A stretch of 64,000 bases of DNA from the NCBI GenBank assembly GCA_033064195.1, contig JARBJD010000069.1, forward strand, positions 62,001-126,000, read 5' to 3'. The position numbers and the translations under genes were made by a program. The DNA is from Blattamonas nauphoetae (Eukaryota > Preaxostyla > Oxymonadida). The notes below the pieces were generated by a model that was not told the DNA's origin, ran no database searches, and worked only from the letters and a program-made list of their open reading frames with translations. Of this stretch, positions 10,966-21,821 are shown one piece after another (position 1 is the first letter of the stretch; each line of letters begins with the position of its first letter).

Positions 10966-12441
10966 TCAGATTTCGTCAACATTGAATGCCGACTGGATCC
11001 TGGATCGTCTCGCGCACTCCTTCACTTTCTGATTGGTGTCCACCTCGATCCCCACCACTCGCAGTTCGAAGCCATCATCCCACCCTTCTTCTCTCAAACA
11101 CACTTCTCGTCTCTTCTGTCGATCTCGTTGGTTTTGCTTCCATTCGACAGTTCTGTTTAACATGCTCTCGAAGACGGTCCAAAAATTCTCTTCGTTCTCC
11201 ATCTCAACCATTGTTCGTGTTTCCATTTTCACAAGTTCTGATACAAATTCAGGATCGTGTTCGTCTGATCGAAGCTCAATGTTTCTGATGTGAGGGTGGA
11301 TAAAACAGATGCAAACTTCGAGGATAGAATTGTCTTCTGCCTCCAAAATGAATTTGTCCGAATTGTGGAAGATGAAGATGATGAATTGTCTGGCTGGCTC
11401 GAACACAGAGGATCGAATGAGATGATATTGTTTGAAGCGTGTGATGTCATGATTGATAATCGGAACGAACATCCTGGCGATGAAGCTAGCGAGATAGAGA
11501 AGAGTTCTAGACTCCGAGAGAGGAAGAGAAACAAAATCGGCTGTTTTAAACATCCTCCCAACAAGATTCGCTGTCATGAACTGTGTCTTCACCATTGGAA
11601 ACGCAACAACGACGTTTATTATGGCCAGAACGGTGTTTTCCCTGATTTCTTGGTGAGGGAGCTTGAGAGAGTTGAGAATGAGGTCGGGGAAGGATGGATC
11701 GTTGAGAAGGATTGTTTGGAAGGATGATTTGTGGGGATCTGTGATATTGGCTGTCAATCTGACGAAGAAGTCCCATCCTTGGCGCACAAATCCTTCACAC
11801 TCTTTTCGAAGGGTGTGGAGAGAATCTGCCAATTGTACGCCAACTCCAGAAACCAATGGAGTGGTTGGAGAAGAGTTGGAGTGAAGAGAAGCGATTAGAT
11901 TGTCGAGTTCTGAAATGTTGGTGAGAATGGTGGTGAGAGCTTCCTTCACAAAGAGAATCAATTCTCGAATGATCTCCGAATCAACCTGAAATGATGAGAA
12001 ATGATGGAAAGAGACAAAACACACTTCGATTTGTGGAGTCGATTTCAAGAGAAGAGTCGGGAGGCGGAACGAAGATGAACAGAAGAGAAGGGAGTGCGTG
12101 ATGATGTAATGATCATCTTTCGTCATCTGGATATGTTTTTGGAGGTGTGAAGGATCGGTTGGGAGATTCTTATGGAATTCCGAGAAAACGATTCGGAGTT
12201 TCTTTGTCAGAGCAACCATGAATGAGATACCAGAATATTGTTGATGTGTGGAAGATGATGGGAAGATGGGTGAGGGAAGAAGAGAGAAAGCAGGTGGATC
12301 TCGTTTGATGATCCAGGAAAGAGCGATTACAGAAAGATAGGAGATTCTTAGATGAGGGAAGAGGGAAATATGTACCAAAGTGGTGACAACACTTGGCCAA
12401 GGTGACGAGTCCTCAATTTTGTTGAATGTGGAGGCATACAT
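10966..12441 (-). CDS. Armadillo-like helical protein
   Basis: A ~490-codon frame made of amphipathic helices, in the same family as six other genes in this window. Key segments are VRLTANITDP, LLNDPSFPDLILNSLKLP, RENTVLAIINVVVAFP and SRTLLYLASFIARMF, which read like armadillo/HEAT-type repeats. A 39-base stretch near 11980-12020 (GTGTGT...TTTCAG on the minus strand) looks like an intron whose length is a multiple of three with no stop. A second intron probably lies between VTTL and the FMVALTKKLR segment. The ATG at 12441 coincides with the border of an inverted-repeat element, so the real first exon may have been lost or lie elsewhere. Function unknown. Confidence 0.65.
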   Translation of the reverse strand: MYASTFNKIEDSSPWPSVVTTLVHISLFPHLRISYLSVIALSWIIKRDPPAFSLLPSPIFPSSSTHQQYSGISFMVALTKKLRIVFSEFHKNLPTDPSHLQKHIQMTKDDHYIITHSLLFCSSSFRLPTLLLKSTPQIEVCFVSFHHFSSFQVDSEIIRELILFVKEALTTILTNISELDNLIASLHSNSSPTTPLVSGVGVQLADSLHTLRKECEGFVRQGWDFFVRLTANITDPHKSSFQTILLNDPSFPDLILNSLKLPHQEIRENTVLAIINVVVAFPMVKTQFMTANLVGRMFKTADFVSLPLSESRTLLYLASFIARMFVPIINHDITRFKQYHLIRSSVFEPARQFIIFIFHNSDKFILEAEDNSILEVCICFIHPHIRNIELRSDEHDPEFVSELVKMETRTMVEMENEENFWTVFESMLNRTVEWKQNQRDRQKRREVCLREEGWDDGFELRVVGIEVDTNQKVKECARRSRIQSAFNVDEI

Positions 12442-13097
12442 TCGGTATGTATGTCAAGATTCGGTATGTATGTCAAGCCCATCTGACGCAACATCACTGT
12501 CAGATTTAACAACAGCCATATATGCAAAATGAAGGAAGGGCATCAATACATACCATCACGGGGAGAAGAGTCGGTTGGAAATGTTACTGGAAAGTTATCG
12601 ATCATTCGGACTCCATCTTGTGTCTCTCAATATCATGTGCTCAATCTGCTTTTTCTGAGGCTATTTTGTTATTCATCATGGTCAGGGATGCTATAATGAG
12701 ATAATATTGAGGAATTGAAACGAAGTTGTTGATAATAGGAGAAAAAAGGGACGATCTGTGTCATTGGTGGACCGTGGTGCTGATGCTCTATTTCGAGTTG
12801 AGACCACTTCTAATGGTGATAAGAGATTCAGATAGTTGGAATAGATCGGAATATCGATCATAAATCGTATGTGAGTGATACACCAGATTTCGAGAAGATC
12901 TCATCTCATTTTTCTCACTTCATTGATATTCATCTGCTTTCTATCACCTCCCCACAAAATAATGCATTGTGAAACGATGAATATGTATGAAATTTGATCG
13001 GTTTTTCACCTATATAGGGACAGAAACTCATTTTTGTTTTGACATACATACCGAAGATCTTTGACATACATACCGAATCTTGACATACATACCGAAT
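12440..13097. mobile_element. Short non-autonomous element with iterated inverted repeats
   Basis: The left end holds two tandem copies of TTCGGTATGTATGTCAAGA (12441-12477). The right end holds three copies of its reverse complement (about 13038-13097). The 560 bases between are AT-rich with no convincing gene. Opposed, iterated terminal repeats around a non-coding core suggest a MITE-like element. I find no clear target duplication, because the left flank is the start of the armadillo-like gene and the right flank is a broken SPRY copy. The family is unassigned. Confidence 0.55.
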
Positions 13098-13100
13098 CCA

Positions 13101-14172
13101 TGCCGCAGATTGGACAACGAAGTTTGTGTGGCTTCCATCGATTCAAGCTGCTCTTTCGGAACAAGGACGATAGGACCCTCATCCACAATTTCCAGAGAAG
13201 CAAATCATTGGCCGACACCTCGCTTGATTTTGGGGTCGAGTGAGGGAGATTGGGAAAGTTGGGAGAGAGAAGAGTGGAGGAGTCGCTTGTTTGGGACCCA
13301 AATATCTGTCACTCCGGCTTCCGGTTCTTGGGTCTTGCCAAATTGAGGTAAGGTTAGATCGTCGGTGTTTTGCGAATTTAGGTTAATGTTGAAGGGAAAC
13401 AAATAACGAAAATGAGATAGGAGAATCAAGGGACAGTATTGGAAGTGAAAGCTGTTGTGAGGTCTGAATTTGGTGATGATCGGAGTGAATTATGGGTTCG
13501 CAAGGAGCAGTTCTCACCAACTATAGCTGAACAACGATCACTAAATCATTGATTCAATTAGAGAAGTTCTGAACTGCAGTTTTGTGAAGTGGAGAAAAAC
13601 TGAAATGGAGTTAAATGAAAGTGTTGTCTGATCGCACCCTTTATTCCTTGTTTCAAGACCCAAGAACCGGAAGTCGGAGTGACAGATGAGATTCGAAGCA
13701 ATCGTCCAGGACTGTCATCATTCTTTGAAGCAACTGTGAGATGAGTTCATCATTTTGTTGTTGCTGTTGTGATTGGATGTGGTTTGTGAGGAGAGAGGGA
13801 ATCTGGAACCATTCGAAAGAGTTGACTGTGTTTTTGTGTGGACAGACGAATCACTTAACCAGTCCACCACTGACACGATTATTGGTTGCTTCTGGCGGAT
13901 ATATTGGTGAGGAGGAATTGAATGATCAAGATGAAGTTGAGAAAAACAGTGAACAAACTTTCCCCTCATTATCGTCGATTTTAGAGATAGTCTGGATCCA
14001 TCCAGAAATGAAGAAGATAGAACCGGAAGAAAAGGAAGCGTGTGAAGAAGAAATGAACTATCAAACCAGATGAGGGCCTGGTAACATAGCCAATTGACTT
14101 GATCCAACCACAACAAAGTGATGGTCGTGTCTGACACGATTCTCGACAGCTGACGAACAACCGATCAATCAA
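13101..14172 (-). pseudogene. Broken coiled-coil/SPRY gene (head only)
   Basis: The minus strand carries the family head: WLSDSSVHTK near 13850, an NSFEWF-equivalent segment in another frame, LLHSSLSQLSQSPSLDPKIKRG near 13210-13290, then EIVDEGPIVLV and LESMEATQTSL down to 13101. The frame changes at least once, there is a stop inside the conserved head, and a 384-base inverted-repeat element interrupts it. Coil, membrane helix and SPRY domain are all missing, cut off where the element at 12440-13097 begins. The upstream phrase near 14150-14180 matches the upstream region of copy B (21415-21460), so this is a truncated duplicate of the whole 5' half. Confidence 0.7.
13304..13687. mobile_element. 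MITE-like element with 34-base terminal inverted repeats
   Basis: The ends are inverted repeats of about 34 bases (13304-13337 and 13654-13687) that start ATCTGTCACTCCG(G/A)CTTC, with one mismatch in the clear part. The core has no coding frame. The element sits inside the SPRY pseudogene exactly where copy B reads through, which shows that it is an insertion. The flanking duplication is short or lost; AT on both sides is all I can see. Confidence 0.65.
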
Positions 14173-14377
14173 TAAACTGTCAGAGAGATGAAATTACTAT
14201 GATTAACAAGTCAGGTCCGACCGAAATGAGCAGAGATAAAACGAAACCGGATTCATCAGTTTGTGATGGCCTGAACAAACACTGATTCATTCTCTGCAAT
14301 TCATAATGATGAGAAAAATCCGAAGTGAGTATAATTTACATCCAGAGAGTTCGTATTCACGGGACAGTGAGGCTCAC

Positions 14378-15478
14378 CTAATGGAGCCGACGTTCTGGGA
14401 GGTTCGCTCCAGAAGCAATGTGCAACTTGATCGAACGGCCAACAGCAATCCTTCCATAGTAGTCATCTAAGAGGGTCACAGTGAGCTGGTTGACAACATC
14501 CTCTAATCCATCCATTCTCAGTGAACGAAGAATTGAGGTGTATGGTTGACGAGATGGATCATCGATGTCGATCGTTGCTTTCTGGGCATCAACAATTCCT
14601 TCGAGAAATTGACAAATTGTGGTGTCTTTTTCTAAGAATGACATCAAGCTCGTAAACGTGAGAGAGACAGGCAGTGCAAGAACAAAGTCCACAATTGGTT
14701 GATAATTAGCACAAATCTTGATGAGTCGATAATGCATAAACAAGATATTATAAGTGTTGATGTTATCCTCGATCGAGTACCGGTTAGCGTAGAAATATCG
14801 AATGAATCCCTCCGAAGGGATGAGGACATGCTTCAGCACTATTTCATTAATGTTTTGTTGTCCAAGAGGAGAATCAAGGTCGAGATCCTTCAGTTCAGCT
14901 GGAATGGCAAGCTTGAACATGGAAGCAAAGATTCCCATGAGAGGCAGGTGGATGTCTTTTCCTTCGATGAAGGAGAGAGATAGTGGGTCCAGAGATGTGA
15001 TGAGCTGAGGAATGAGGTCGGCTGTGACGAGGGAGAGCCTGGTTTTTGAGGGCATGTGGTAGATTGTGTTACTCAGCATGTCCATTGCTGATTCTTTGAT
15101 TCGACAATTGGACGATGAAATGAGAATAAAGACAGATTCTATGAATGTGAGCAGGGATTGGTCAGATGAAGATGGGTCAAGACCATACACGAGGAGATCT
15201 GCTTGGTCACTCCCTGCATTCCTCAACTGTTTCAAAAAACGCACTGCTTTCTCCTCCATGGAAGAATCAAACGAACTGCCGTCTGCGACCATCGTCAACA
15301 ATGATCGATACATCGTTATTCGGACAGATACCGATTCGATTTTTGCTTTATCCCAATTCTGGAAGACTGAGACTGGTGCGAACAATGAATGGGGAACAAT
15401 GCACATAGATGATCGATGCTGATCAGAAGAAGTCGCAAGGATCGAGGATTGAGTGTTCAGAAGTGTCTTGCCCATCAA
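14378..15478 (-). CDS. Armadillo-like helical protein
   Basis: A single open frame of 366 codons with no intron needed. It has the family core: FIESVFILISSSNCRIKESA, LSLVTADLIPQLITSLDPLS, LSFIEGKDIH, VLIPSEGFIRYFYANRYSIED, YQPIVDFVLALPVSLTF and ILRSLRMDGLEDVV. These line up with the four genes at 46-55 kb and mark an all-helical, repeat-like scaffold. There is no signal peptide or membrane helix, so it is probably cytosolic. Function unknown. It reads as intact. Confidence 0.75.
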   Translation of the reverse strand: MMGKTLLNTQSSILATSSDQHRSSMCIVPHSLFAPVSVFQNWDKAKIESVSVRITMYRSLLTMVADGSSFDSSMEEKAVRFLKQLRNAGSDQADLLVYGLDPSSSDQSLLTFIESVFILISSSNCRIKESAMDMLSNTIYHMPSKTRLSLVTADLIPQLITSLDPLSLSFIEGKDIHLPLMGIFASMFKLAIPAELKDLDLDSPLGQQNINEIVLKHVLIPSEGFIRYFYANRYSIEDNINTYNILFMHYRLIKICANYQPIVDFVLALPVSLTFTSLMSFLEKDTTICQFLEGIVDAQKATIDIDDPSRQPYTSILRSLRMDGLEDVVNQLTVTLLDDYYGRIAVGRSIKLHIASGANLPERRLH

Positions 15479-16633
15479 AGCAAATAATTTTGGGAGAGAT
15501 CGTTGTCTAACTCGATTTTGAATTCGTTCTGGAACAAACGACCAACTTCACATGCATCAAAATCCCCCAGACCCTGTGGGAAAATCAGAAAATGACTAGA
15601 ATTTCTTCTCTCACTTGTTTAATCTTCTTTTTTTCACATCATTCCAGATCAGATTTACACCTGCATTTCCTCCTTCAATGCACATCTTCGCAATTTTAGT
15701 ACCGGCTCAGTTGCGATCCGTCACTTATTTAGGTCAGGAATTGATTAGTATTCAGAACTCGAACTGGTAGCTCGCGATAACATGATCTTCGGGAAAATGG
15801 AGAAAGTTTGCCGAAGAACGTTTGGATACAGCAGAATAGATTGGAGGACGGACAAGAATTCTGACTGAACGAACAGAACAATGAAGACTGTTCGCAGGAC
15901 AAGCATCAACTAAGTAGGGAGCAAATTTCAGACAAAAAGAGAGGTTCACTCCAAACCAACCAACTCAACCCCAACGAGAACAACTAGAAACCTCTGCTGA
16001 TGACAACAAATCGGGAGTTGGCTCTCCGCTACCCATCATATTCAAACACAAAAACGACACTCTCTCAGACCGTGTCGTGGGGCGCCAAGATAGAAGACCC
16101 ACCATTTGTTCCATCTCCACATCGAGCAAAAGTCCCTTAAATTTGAGCCACTGAAACAACACAGTTAGGAAAGGACATGCCCTAGATTGGAGACAGGCAT
16201 CAATCGCTGTCACCTTCACTAACGTGCTCGTTGATCGTTCGCTCGTCGAAGGCGGTAACAAGACACAGACCCTCATCTACACAGCTCTGGCACCAAGCCA
16301 CCACGCTCGCCTACACCAACGATTTGATCATTTTCACCGTCGTACTGGCTTTCATCGTTTTTTTTGGACGAATTTGATCAAAATATTTGAAAACCACGTG
16401 AGAAATGTGGTGATTCCTGTCTGTGAGCATGTAAATGGACTCCTATCACATATGTTTTCATGATCATCCCATCAAAGTGTTATCAACAACTTCAAGCCCG
16501 TGAAAGAATAAAAATGAATTCACCCATGATCTCTTCCGAAGGCATTCATCTTTTTTCATCCTTTCAAACTAATTAATCAGAATTCTTTCCATTCCTTACA
16601 TGGAATCCGAACAATCCAGTCACAGCTGATTCT
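15479..16633. other. Spacer, no supported gene
   Basis: About 1.15 kb between the divergent starts of two armadillo-like genes. A ~100-codon minus-strand frame at 15965-16276 and a plus-strand frame near 16190-16372 that ends in a hydrophobic stretch (LIIFTVVLAFIVFFG) are the only candidates. Neither has a family match I recognise or a clear start, so I leave both uncalled. Promoters of the two flanking genes must lie here. Confidence 0.35.
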
Positions 16634-17581
16634 GTGGCACCAGTTTTCATCTCTCTTGTCTCAATGATCAGAGATGGTTTCCCTTTCAATACAGAACTTG
16701 TAATCAAAACTTCAACTTTGCTTTCTTCGCTCAGCTGGACTTTCTATAGCTCATTCCACGTCGACACTTTCTTAATGACCATCGGACGAAACTCCCCAAA
16801 CACCGCTGCAGTCTTTGTGGATTCGATGACTGTGCTCGCATCGTCGTCCTATCCATCGATAGTCAGTGATTCGCTGTCATTCGTTGCCAGCTGTCTCGCT
16901 GGGTGTTCACCATCAAACCACGTGGCCCTTCTCGCCTCAAAACTCATTCCCAGAATCATTTCAATCCCATCTCTGCAGGATCTTTCTGTTATCGACAATC
17001 AGAACATCATTGGAAACATTCTCGACATCCAAAAAAATTCATTGCAGCTCTCCTCCACCGACTCTGATCGATTCGTCTCCACCGATTTCCACATTAATCC
17101 TGAATCAATCCGAGATGTGGTGCTGATTGAAGTGCTGATCCCAATTGAACCGTCTCTCGTCCAGATCAGTCGCAATCCTCACATTTTGTCTTGGTGCTAT
17201 GAATGCAGGGAAACATTGAAATTTCTGACAAAACTTTTTGAAATGAGTGCATTCCACCAACGAATACTGGATTTCATTGCTTCTTCTCGCATCCCAATGG
17301 CTTTCCAATCACTTCTCACAAAAGTCGAAACCGAAAACGCTCACTCCTTCATCATCAAGGAAATGAACAGCAATATCAATAAATGGATAAAAAGTGGAGC
17401 CGACACAGCACGCAGATGGAGAATATTGTTGCAGACGCTGGAACAGGAAGGATTTCTCCAAAGTCTCGAACAAGCATTGCGTCACGACACCTCAACGATA
17501 AATGGATACGCTGTGAGGTTTTTCTCACTCACAATTATGATCAATTTGGGAATGAACTCCTCCCTGACCCTGAAGAATTGA
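16634..17581 (+). CDS. Armadillo-like helical protein
   Basis: An open frame of 315 codons, a plus-strand member of the same family. Diagnostic segments are FVDSMTVLASSSYPSI, LLASKLIPRIISIPSL, VLIPIEPSLVQISRN, HQRILDFIASSRIPMAF and LLQTLEQEGF, in the same order as in the other members. The start at 16634 is the first ATG after an in-frame stop in a short upstream frame (16600). It lies head-to-head with 14378-15478 across a 1.15-kb spacer. It is more diverged than the 46-55 kb copies. Confidence 0.7.
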   Translation: MAPVFISLVSMIRDGFPFNTELVIKTSTLLSSLSWTFYSSFHVDTFLMTIGRNSPNTAAVFVDSMTVLASSSYPSIVSDSLSFVASCLAGCSPSNHVALLASKLIPRIISIPSLQDLSVIDNQNIIGNILDIQKNSLQLSSTDSDRFVSTDFHINPESIRDVVLIEVLIPIEPSLVQISRNPHILSWCYECRETLKFLTKLFEMSAFHQRILDFIASSRIPMAFQSLLTKVETENAHSFIIKEMNSNINKWIKSGADTARRWRILLQTLEQEGFLQSLEQALRHDTSTINGYAVRFFSLTIMINLGMNSSLTLKN

Positions 17582-18417
17582 CTTGTGACACGAAAAGAAT
17601 TCTGTCGCCCACATCCCACATTTCACTCGATATTCAAATGAAAACGCATGCTGACCCTTCAATGCTTCCCACTCGCTCGGTATTCACACTTTGGTGTGCT
17701 CCATTATCCATTTTCATTCTCATCATCGATCCTCTCTTGTTGTCAGATGTTTCTGGATCTTCATTCTCATCCGCATCGTCTTCCTGATTCGCCTTTTCTT
17801 TTCTCTCGATGAACCTCATCTCCACCGATCAACGTGCCGAGAGAACTTGACAAAACTCAAAGTCAGGAGAGTTCTGTCTGCGTGTTCAACCTGACCGACG
17901 ATTGCTTTCGATCTGAACTCTGCATCACTCAGCGTAACGTGTAAGAAACTCAGCAGATCGTGATGAAGGCTGATAGATAAGTTGAAAGAGGGTAAGTCAA
18001 CTGCGTCAAGATGAACAGACAGACACTCCACTGACAGATATAGTTCCCGACATCGTAATGGATGAATGACAACGTCAATCCCAAAACAACCCTCGATCCC
18101 AGCTGAGCATTCGAAGTGTGGAAAAGGAGTCAGGATTCTTCGTCTTTCTCAAATTCAAACAGCATTTTCATTGGCAGATCATCACAAATCTCTCGAAAAA
18201 CGGACGAAAGGAACGGAATATGGTAGAGAAGAGGAAGAATGAGTGGCTGATTCCGGCACATTTAAAGGTGGAATCATGATTGTGCTTTTCAGGTCTTGTT
18301 AATTCTCCAAATGGTGAATACTCTTTCGTATGAACAAATGTTACGTGTAAAAATCCGTGTAAAGTGAAATGAAAGTTCTTAGAAGGCTTTTTAATGGGCA
18401 GCTTCCCTCTTAACAAC
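17582..18417. other. Spacer containing one half of a dispersed repeat
   Basis: About 840 bases without a supported gene. The stretch 17890-18125 resembles 44045-44275 on the same strand, most clearly in the phrase CAGACAGACACTCC followed by CCCGACATC and ATGGATGAATGA. The two are about 26 kb apart and both lie outside recognisable genes. Confidence 0.45.
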
Positions 18418-18807
18418 CTAACCTGTTCCTGCCACCAATTTCTTTTTTTCGATCTCAACCGTCCTTTGCAACATTTCCTGTTCTTTGATCTTCATAAGGG
18501 CCTCTTGAAGAATTGTCAATAATGAATGGGGGAACAAACCAGCTGTTTTTCCACGTTTTTGGAGTTGAAGAATCTCTTGGCCAAGCATCTCAATTTTTCT
18601 CTGTTTGTTTCCGATTGATGCTTCAATACTGCTTTTTTGTTGTTCGGGACCCTGAATCGCCTCATCTGTCGTGGATCTCTGAGATTGAAATTGTTCTTGG
18701 ACGAGTTCCTCTAGTTCTGCGAGAGCCTCGTCCTGTAAAATGTAAAGAGGAAAGATGGCAGACATCATCCATCATACTCTGTATGAATTTTCCAGCTTTA
18801 CCACCAT
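18418..18807 (-). CDS. Small two-exon coiled-coil protein
   Basis: Exon 1 (18778-18807) encodes MVVKLENSYR. A 45-base intron (18733-18777, GTATGA...TTACAG) joins it in frame to DEALAELEELVQEQFQ. The product is about 114 residues, almost all coiled coil (SSIEASIGNKQRKIEMLGQE; EALMKIKEQEMLQRTVEIEK), with a short Gly end. The size and heptads suit a structural or adaptor protein of the cytoskeleton, but I cannot name it. The start was chosen because it gives the only clean in-frame splice. Confidence 0.65.
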
Positions 18808-19933
18808 CTACGTCTTCCATCATATCTCTCAGATATATGTTGATCCAGCCACACTTTTTTAATTACACTAGTTTTTTGGATTTATACACTAAACTCAACT
18901 AAAACACATCCTATTTGTTCTCCTCGCAAAAACATATTTCGGAACTCAAATTAGATTCCTGGAAGGTGTGAGCTTAGGTTTCTGGAAGAAAATCACAACG
19001 ACAAAGCTCGAATTGAGAATTGGTGGAATCACTGTGTCCGCGCGAGGTTAGCATTGATGATCGTGACAGATTCTGCGGTATATCAATGTTGAGTACATTC
19101 GATTCCTTCTGTTGGATCTCTTCGATCTGTCGAGGCAGAAATATCTCGTTCACAACTCTCAGCCAAACCATCTGCGTCATTCTTCGAAGTCACGCTCAAT
19201 TTGTGTTGAGACGGGTCCAAGCAAAGTACGGGAACAGAATCCTCGTCTGACTGACAATCAGGAGTTGGCAGGTGTTGATCATTGTGAGCTGTTGTTCTGT
19301 CGGCTGAAATGTTCCGATGGGTGATGGAGAGATTGGATCTTTTAATTCTGACCTCGAGACCAGAGCTTCCGTGATGGAGAGAGGTGATGAATGGAGAGTT
19401 GAAGTGTTCGAGCGAGCTGAAAATGTGTGATTCTCAATGAAATGTTGCAACACACTATGGTGCGTTCAAAAAAAAAATTTTTTGCCCAATTAACATTTTC
19501 CTGCTCAGTACACAGATGACATGAATCGTTTTGAAAATAAGTCATGATCGCGTTCAAAAACGCCGTTCTTTTTTCAGAACACTTTAGCACACTTTTAGGA
19601 ACAAAACACATCAGAATCTTTGTCAATGGTATAAAATGACATGAAAAGCACATTCTGTGTGAGAGAACCCAAATAAAGTGATGAATCGTACAAAAAGGCG
19701 AAAAAAGTGCGGAATGAGATCATCTTTCCAATCCTCATGATTAGCCGTGAAAATTTAGGAAACAGTTAAATTGACAGTGTTTGTGAAATATGTTGAAGGA
19801 GGAGTTGATTTGAGTTGACCTTCAGCAGAATCAGGATGATCAACAGGTGTGCGTACATTTGTGTAGTCGGAAAATTGAAATAGCTGATAATTTCGAAATG
19901 ATGGAGTCGAAAAATTAGAAAAGGGAAAATGAT
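18808..19933. other. Spacer with weak fragments
   Basis: About 1.1 kb. Two minus-strand frames (18974-19180 and 19196-19453) look like pieces of a decayed protein gene but match nothing I know. Near 19459 the phrase TGGTGCGTTCAAAA starts a long A-run that resembles the end of a mariner-type element; I find no partner inverted repeat. No RNA gene seen. Confidence 0.3.
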
Positions 19934-21425
19934 TCAGCCCAAATTGTGTCCAGTTCCCCAAAATGTCACATTCGATCGCCTCAACTCTCCCCAAAACGTG
20001 ATCTCCACTGATCCATCTTCGTTGTGGACATCGAGAGCGAAGACGAGAGGGACAGGAAGGTTGACGAAGTGGTGTTGCTGCTGGACACCGTCGATGAAGA
20101 AGTGGAGTGTCCTCTTCTCCAAATCAGCCTCCGCCGACCACTCCTGCCCTTTCTCAGGTTGAGCGTTTAAAGCAATGCGTTTGTCTGCTGACCAGAGAGA
20201 TCCATATTTGCTGTACATCATCGCTGCTTTGGGAGAGGCACTGACATCGGCGGTCATTAATTTCGGAAACTCGGCAGCGTCAAGGATGCCCAGCACTGGA
20301 AAGAGGAAGGAATGTGATGAAAAGGGATGGACACACTGACGGTTTGTGCTTTCGTTTTGATGGACAGTCGATGGATGCCTTTCGAGACAGTTTTTGTGAA
20401 GCAACCAGCCCAACCAAAAGAATTAATTCGCGTGACTGTCGATCCACTCACTCTGAAATGGGATGAACTGAACGCAACGATGCACTCTTTGCTCCGATCC
20501 GACCAATGTGTGCATCAAGTTGATCTCTCATCTCTTCCATCGTCCGCTGCATTTCGACCACTCTCTTGTCACACTCTCCACGAAGTTTCTCGTTTTCACG
20601 TTGGTTCCGCTCATTCTCCCGCTGAATTTGATCCTTTTCTCTCTGGAGAGACTGCAAAGTTGACAGAAATGTCTTCTCCTTCTCGATCAGGTTTGTCTTC
20701 TCCTTTCGAGTTGGATAATCGTGTCATCTCTCTCACCAAGCTTGTTTCGAAGTTCTTCATGCTGTTGTTGGAGTTCGGCCAAAGAAGTTTGTGCGGCTTC
20801 CATCGATTCAACGGTCTCTATCTCAACAAGGACGAAAGGTCCGTCCTCCACAATATTCAAAGATGGAAAACACTTTTCGACATCTCTCCGGATGACAGGA
20901 GGGAGAGAGGGAGATTTGGAGAGTTGAGAGAGAGAAGAGTGGAGTAGTCGCTTGTTTGGGATTGGAGTGTGAGAATCGAAACACTCATCGAGGATGGTCA
21001 TGATTCGGTGAAGGAGCTGGGACAGAGAATGATGATTCAGTTGATGTGGTGATTGGAGGTGGTTTGTGAGGAGAGTGGGAATCTGGAACCATTCGAAAGA
21101 ATTGACTTTCTTTCTTGGATGGACAGACGAATCACTCAACAAGTCCAACACTGATTCTATTGTTGGATGATTCTGGAAAATGAATTGGTGAGTGAGAATT
21201 GAATGATAGAGAAGAAGAACTGGAAGAAGACAACACGAACCATTTTATCTTTGTCATCTGTTTCTGATCTATTCTGAAGACATTAAGATGTGAAAGAGAT
21301 GGAAACAGAAACAACGGTGAATTGTGACAGAATGAGGAATCACCGACCTGTAAAGATTCTGGAAGCATTTGGGTAAATCTTGATCTTACCAAAACAAAAA
21401 GATTTGTGAAGTCGTGAATAGGCAA
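19934..21425 (-). CDS. Coiled-coil/SPRY protein (copy B)
   Basis: Exon 1 (about 21390-21425) ends at a GTAAGA donor. The head exon begins at 21172 (LLSDSSVHPRKKVNSFEWFQ) and continues through LLHSSLSQLSKSPSL without the frame slip seen in copies A and C. A coil follows (LQREKDQIQRENERNQRENE), then the SPRY domain (GSTVTRINSFGWAGCF; GILDAAEFPKL; SAEADLEKRTLHFFIDG), split by the family's phase-1 intron near 20296-20343. I see no membrane helix, unlike copies A and C. The frame changes twice, near 20690 and 20450, so the copy is either decaying or carries base errors. Confidence 0.65.
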
Positions 21426-21821
21426 GGCAACTGACGAGCAATCGATAAATCAAAAACTGTCAGAGAGAGGAGCGGGTTTCAAAACTGCGTCATTTATGTC
21501 AGAAGTGAACAAAGTGGCAGAAAATCTCATCGACTTCAAAACTGCCTGTGATGACTTCGCACAGATTCGGTTCATTTTCACAAAGGATATTGAAGAAAAA
21601 CAGATTAACGGAAAATTGAGGGAAACGGCGTTCAATCGGTTAATGATACGGCAAATTTAAGAGAGAATGGTTCTTCGACCGGACAGTACTTCTAGTGCTT
21701 GGCGGGCGTTTATCATAGGGACGATTCAGAAGGGTGTCATCGTCCGATTCGGAATCGTTATTCAAACTTCTCTGCCACCTCTTGATTGTTGATTTGTGAG
21801 CGAAATTTGTGTCAATCTCAT
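21426..21821. other. Spacer beside transposase gene
   Basis: About 400 bases. The first part (21426-21460) is shared with the SPRY pseudogene at 14150-14190, so it is the duplicated upstream region of copy B. A plus-strand frame of about 80 codons ends at 21659 and is not supported. The outer end of the neighbouring transposon should lie here, but I find no inverted repeat pairing with 23614-23770. Confidence 0.35.

Noticed and set aside
19459-19700. Second mariner element
   Set aside because: TGGTGCGTTCAAAA resembles a mariner end, but no matching inverted end or transposase is nearby.
21496-21659. Short plus-strand frame beginning MSEVNKVAENLIDFK
   Set aside because: Balanced composition, but it lies antisense in the duplicated upstream region of SPRY copy B, and no corresponding frame is kept in the 14.2-kb copy.
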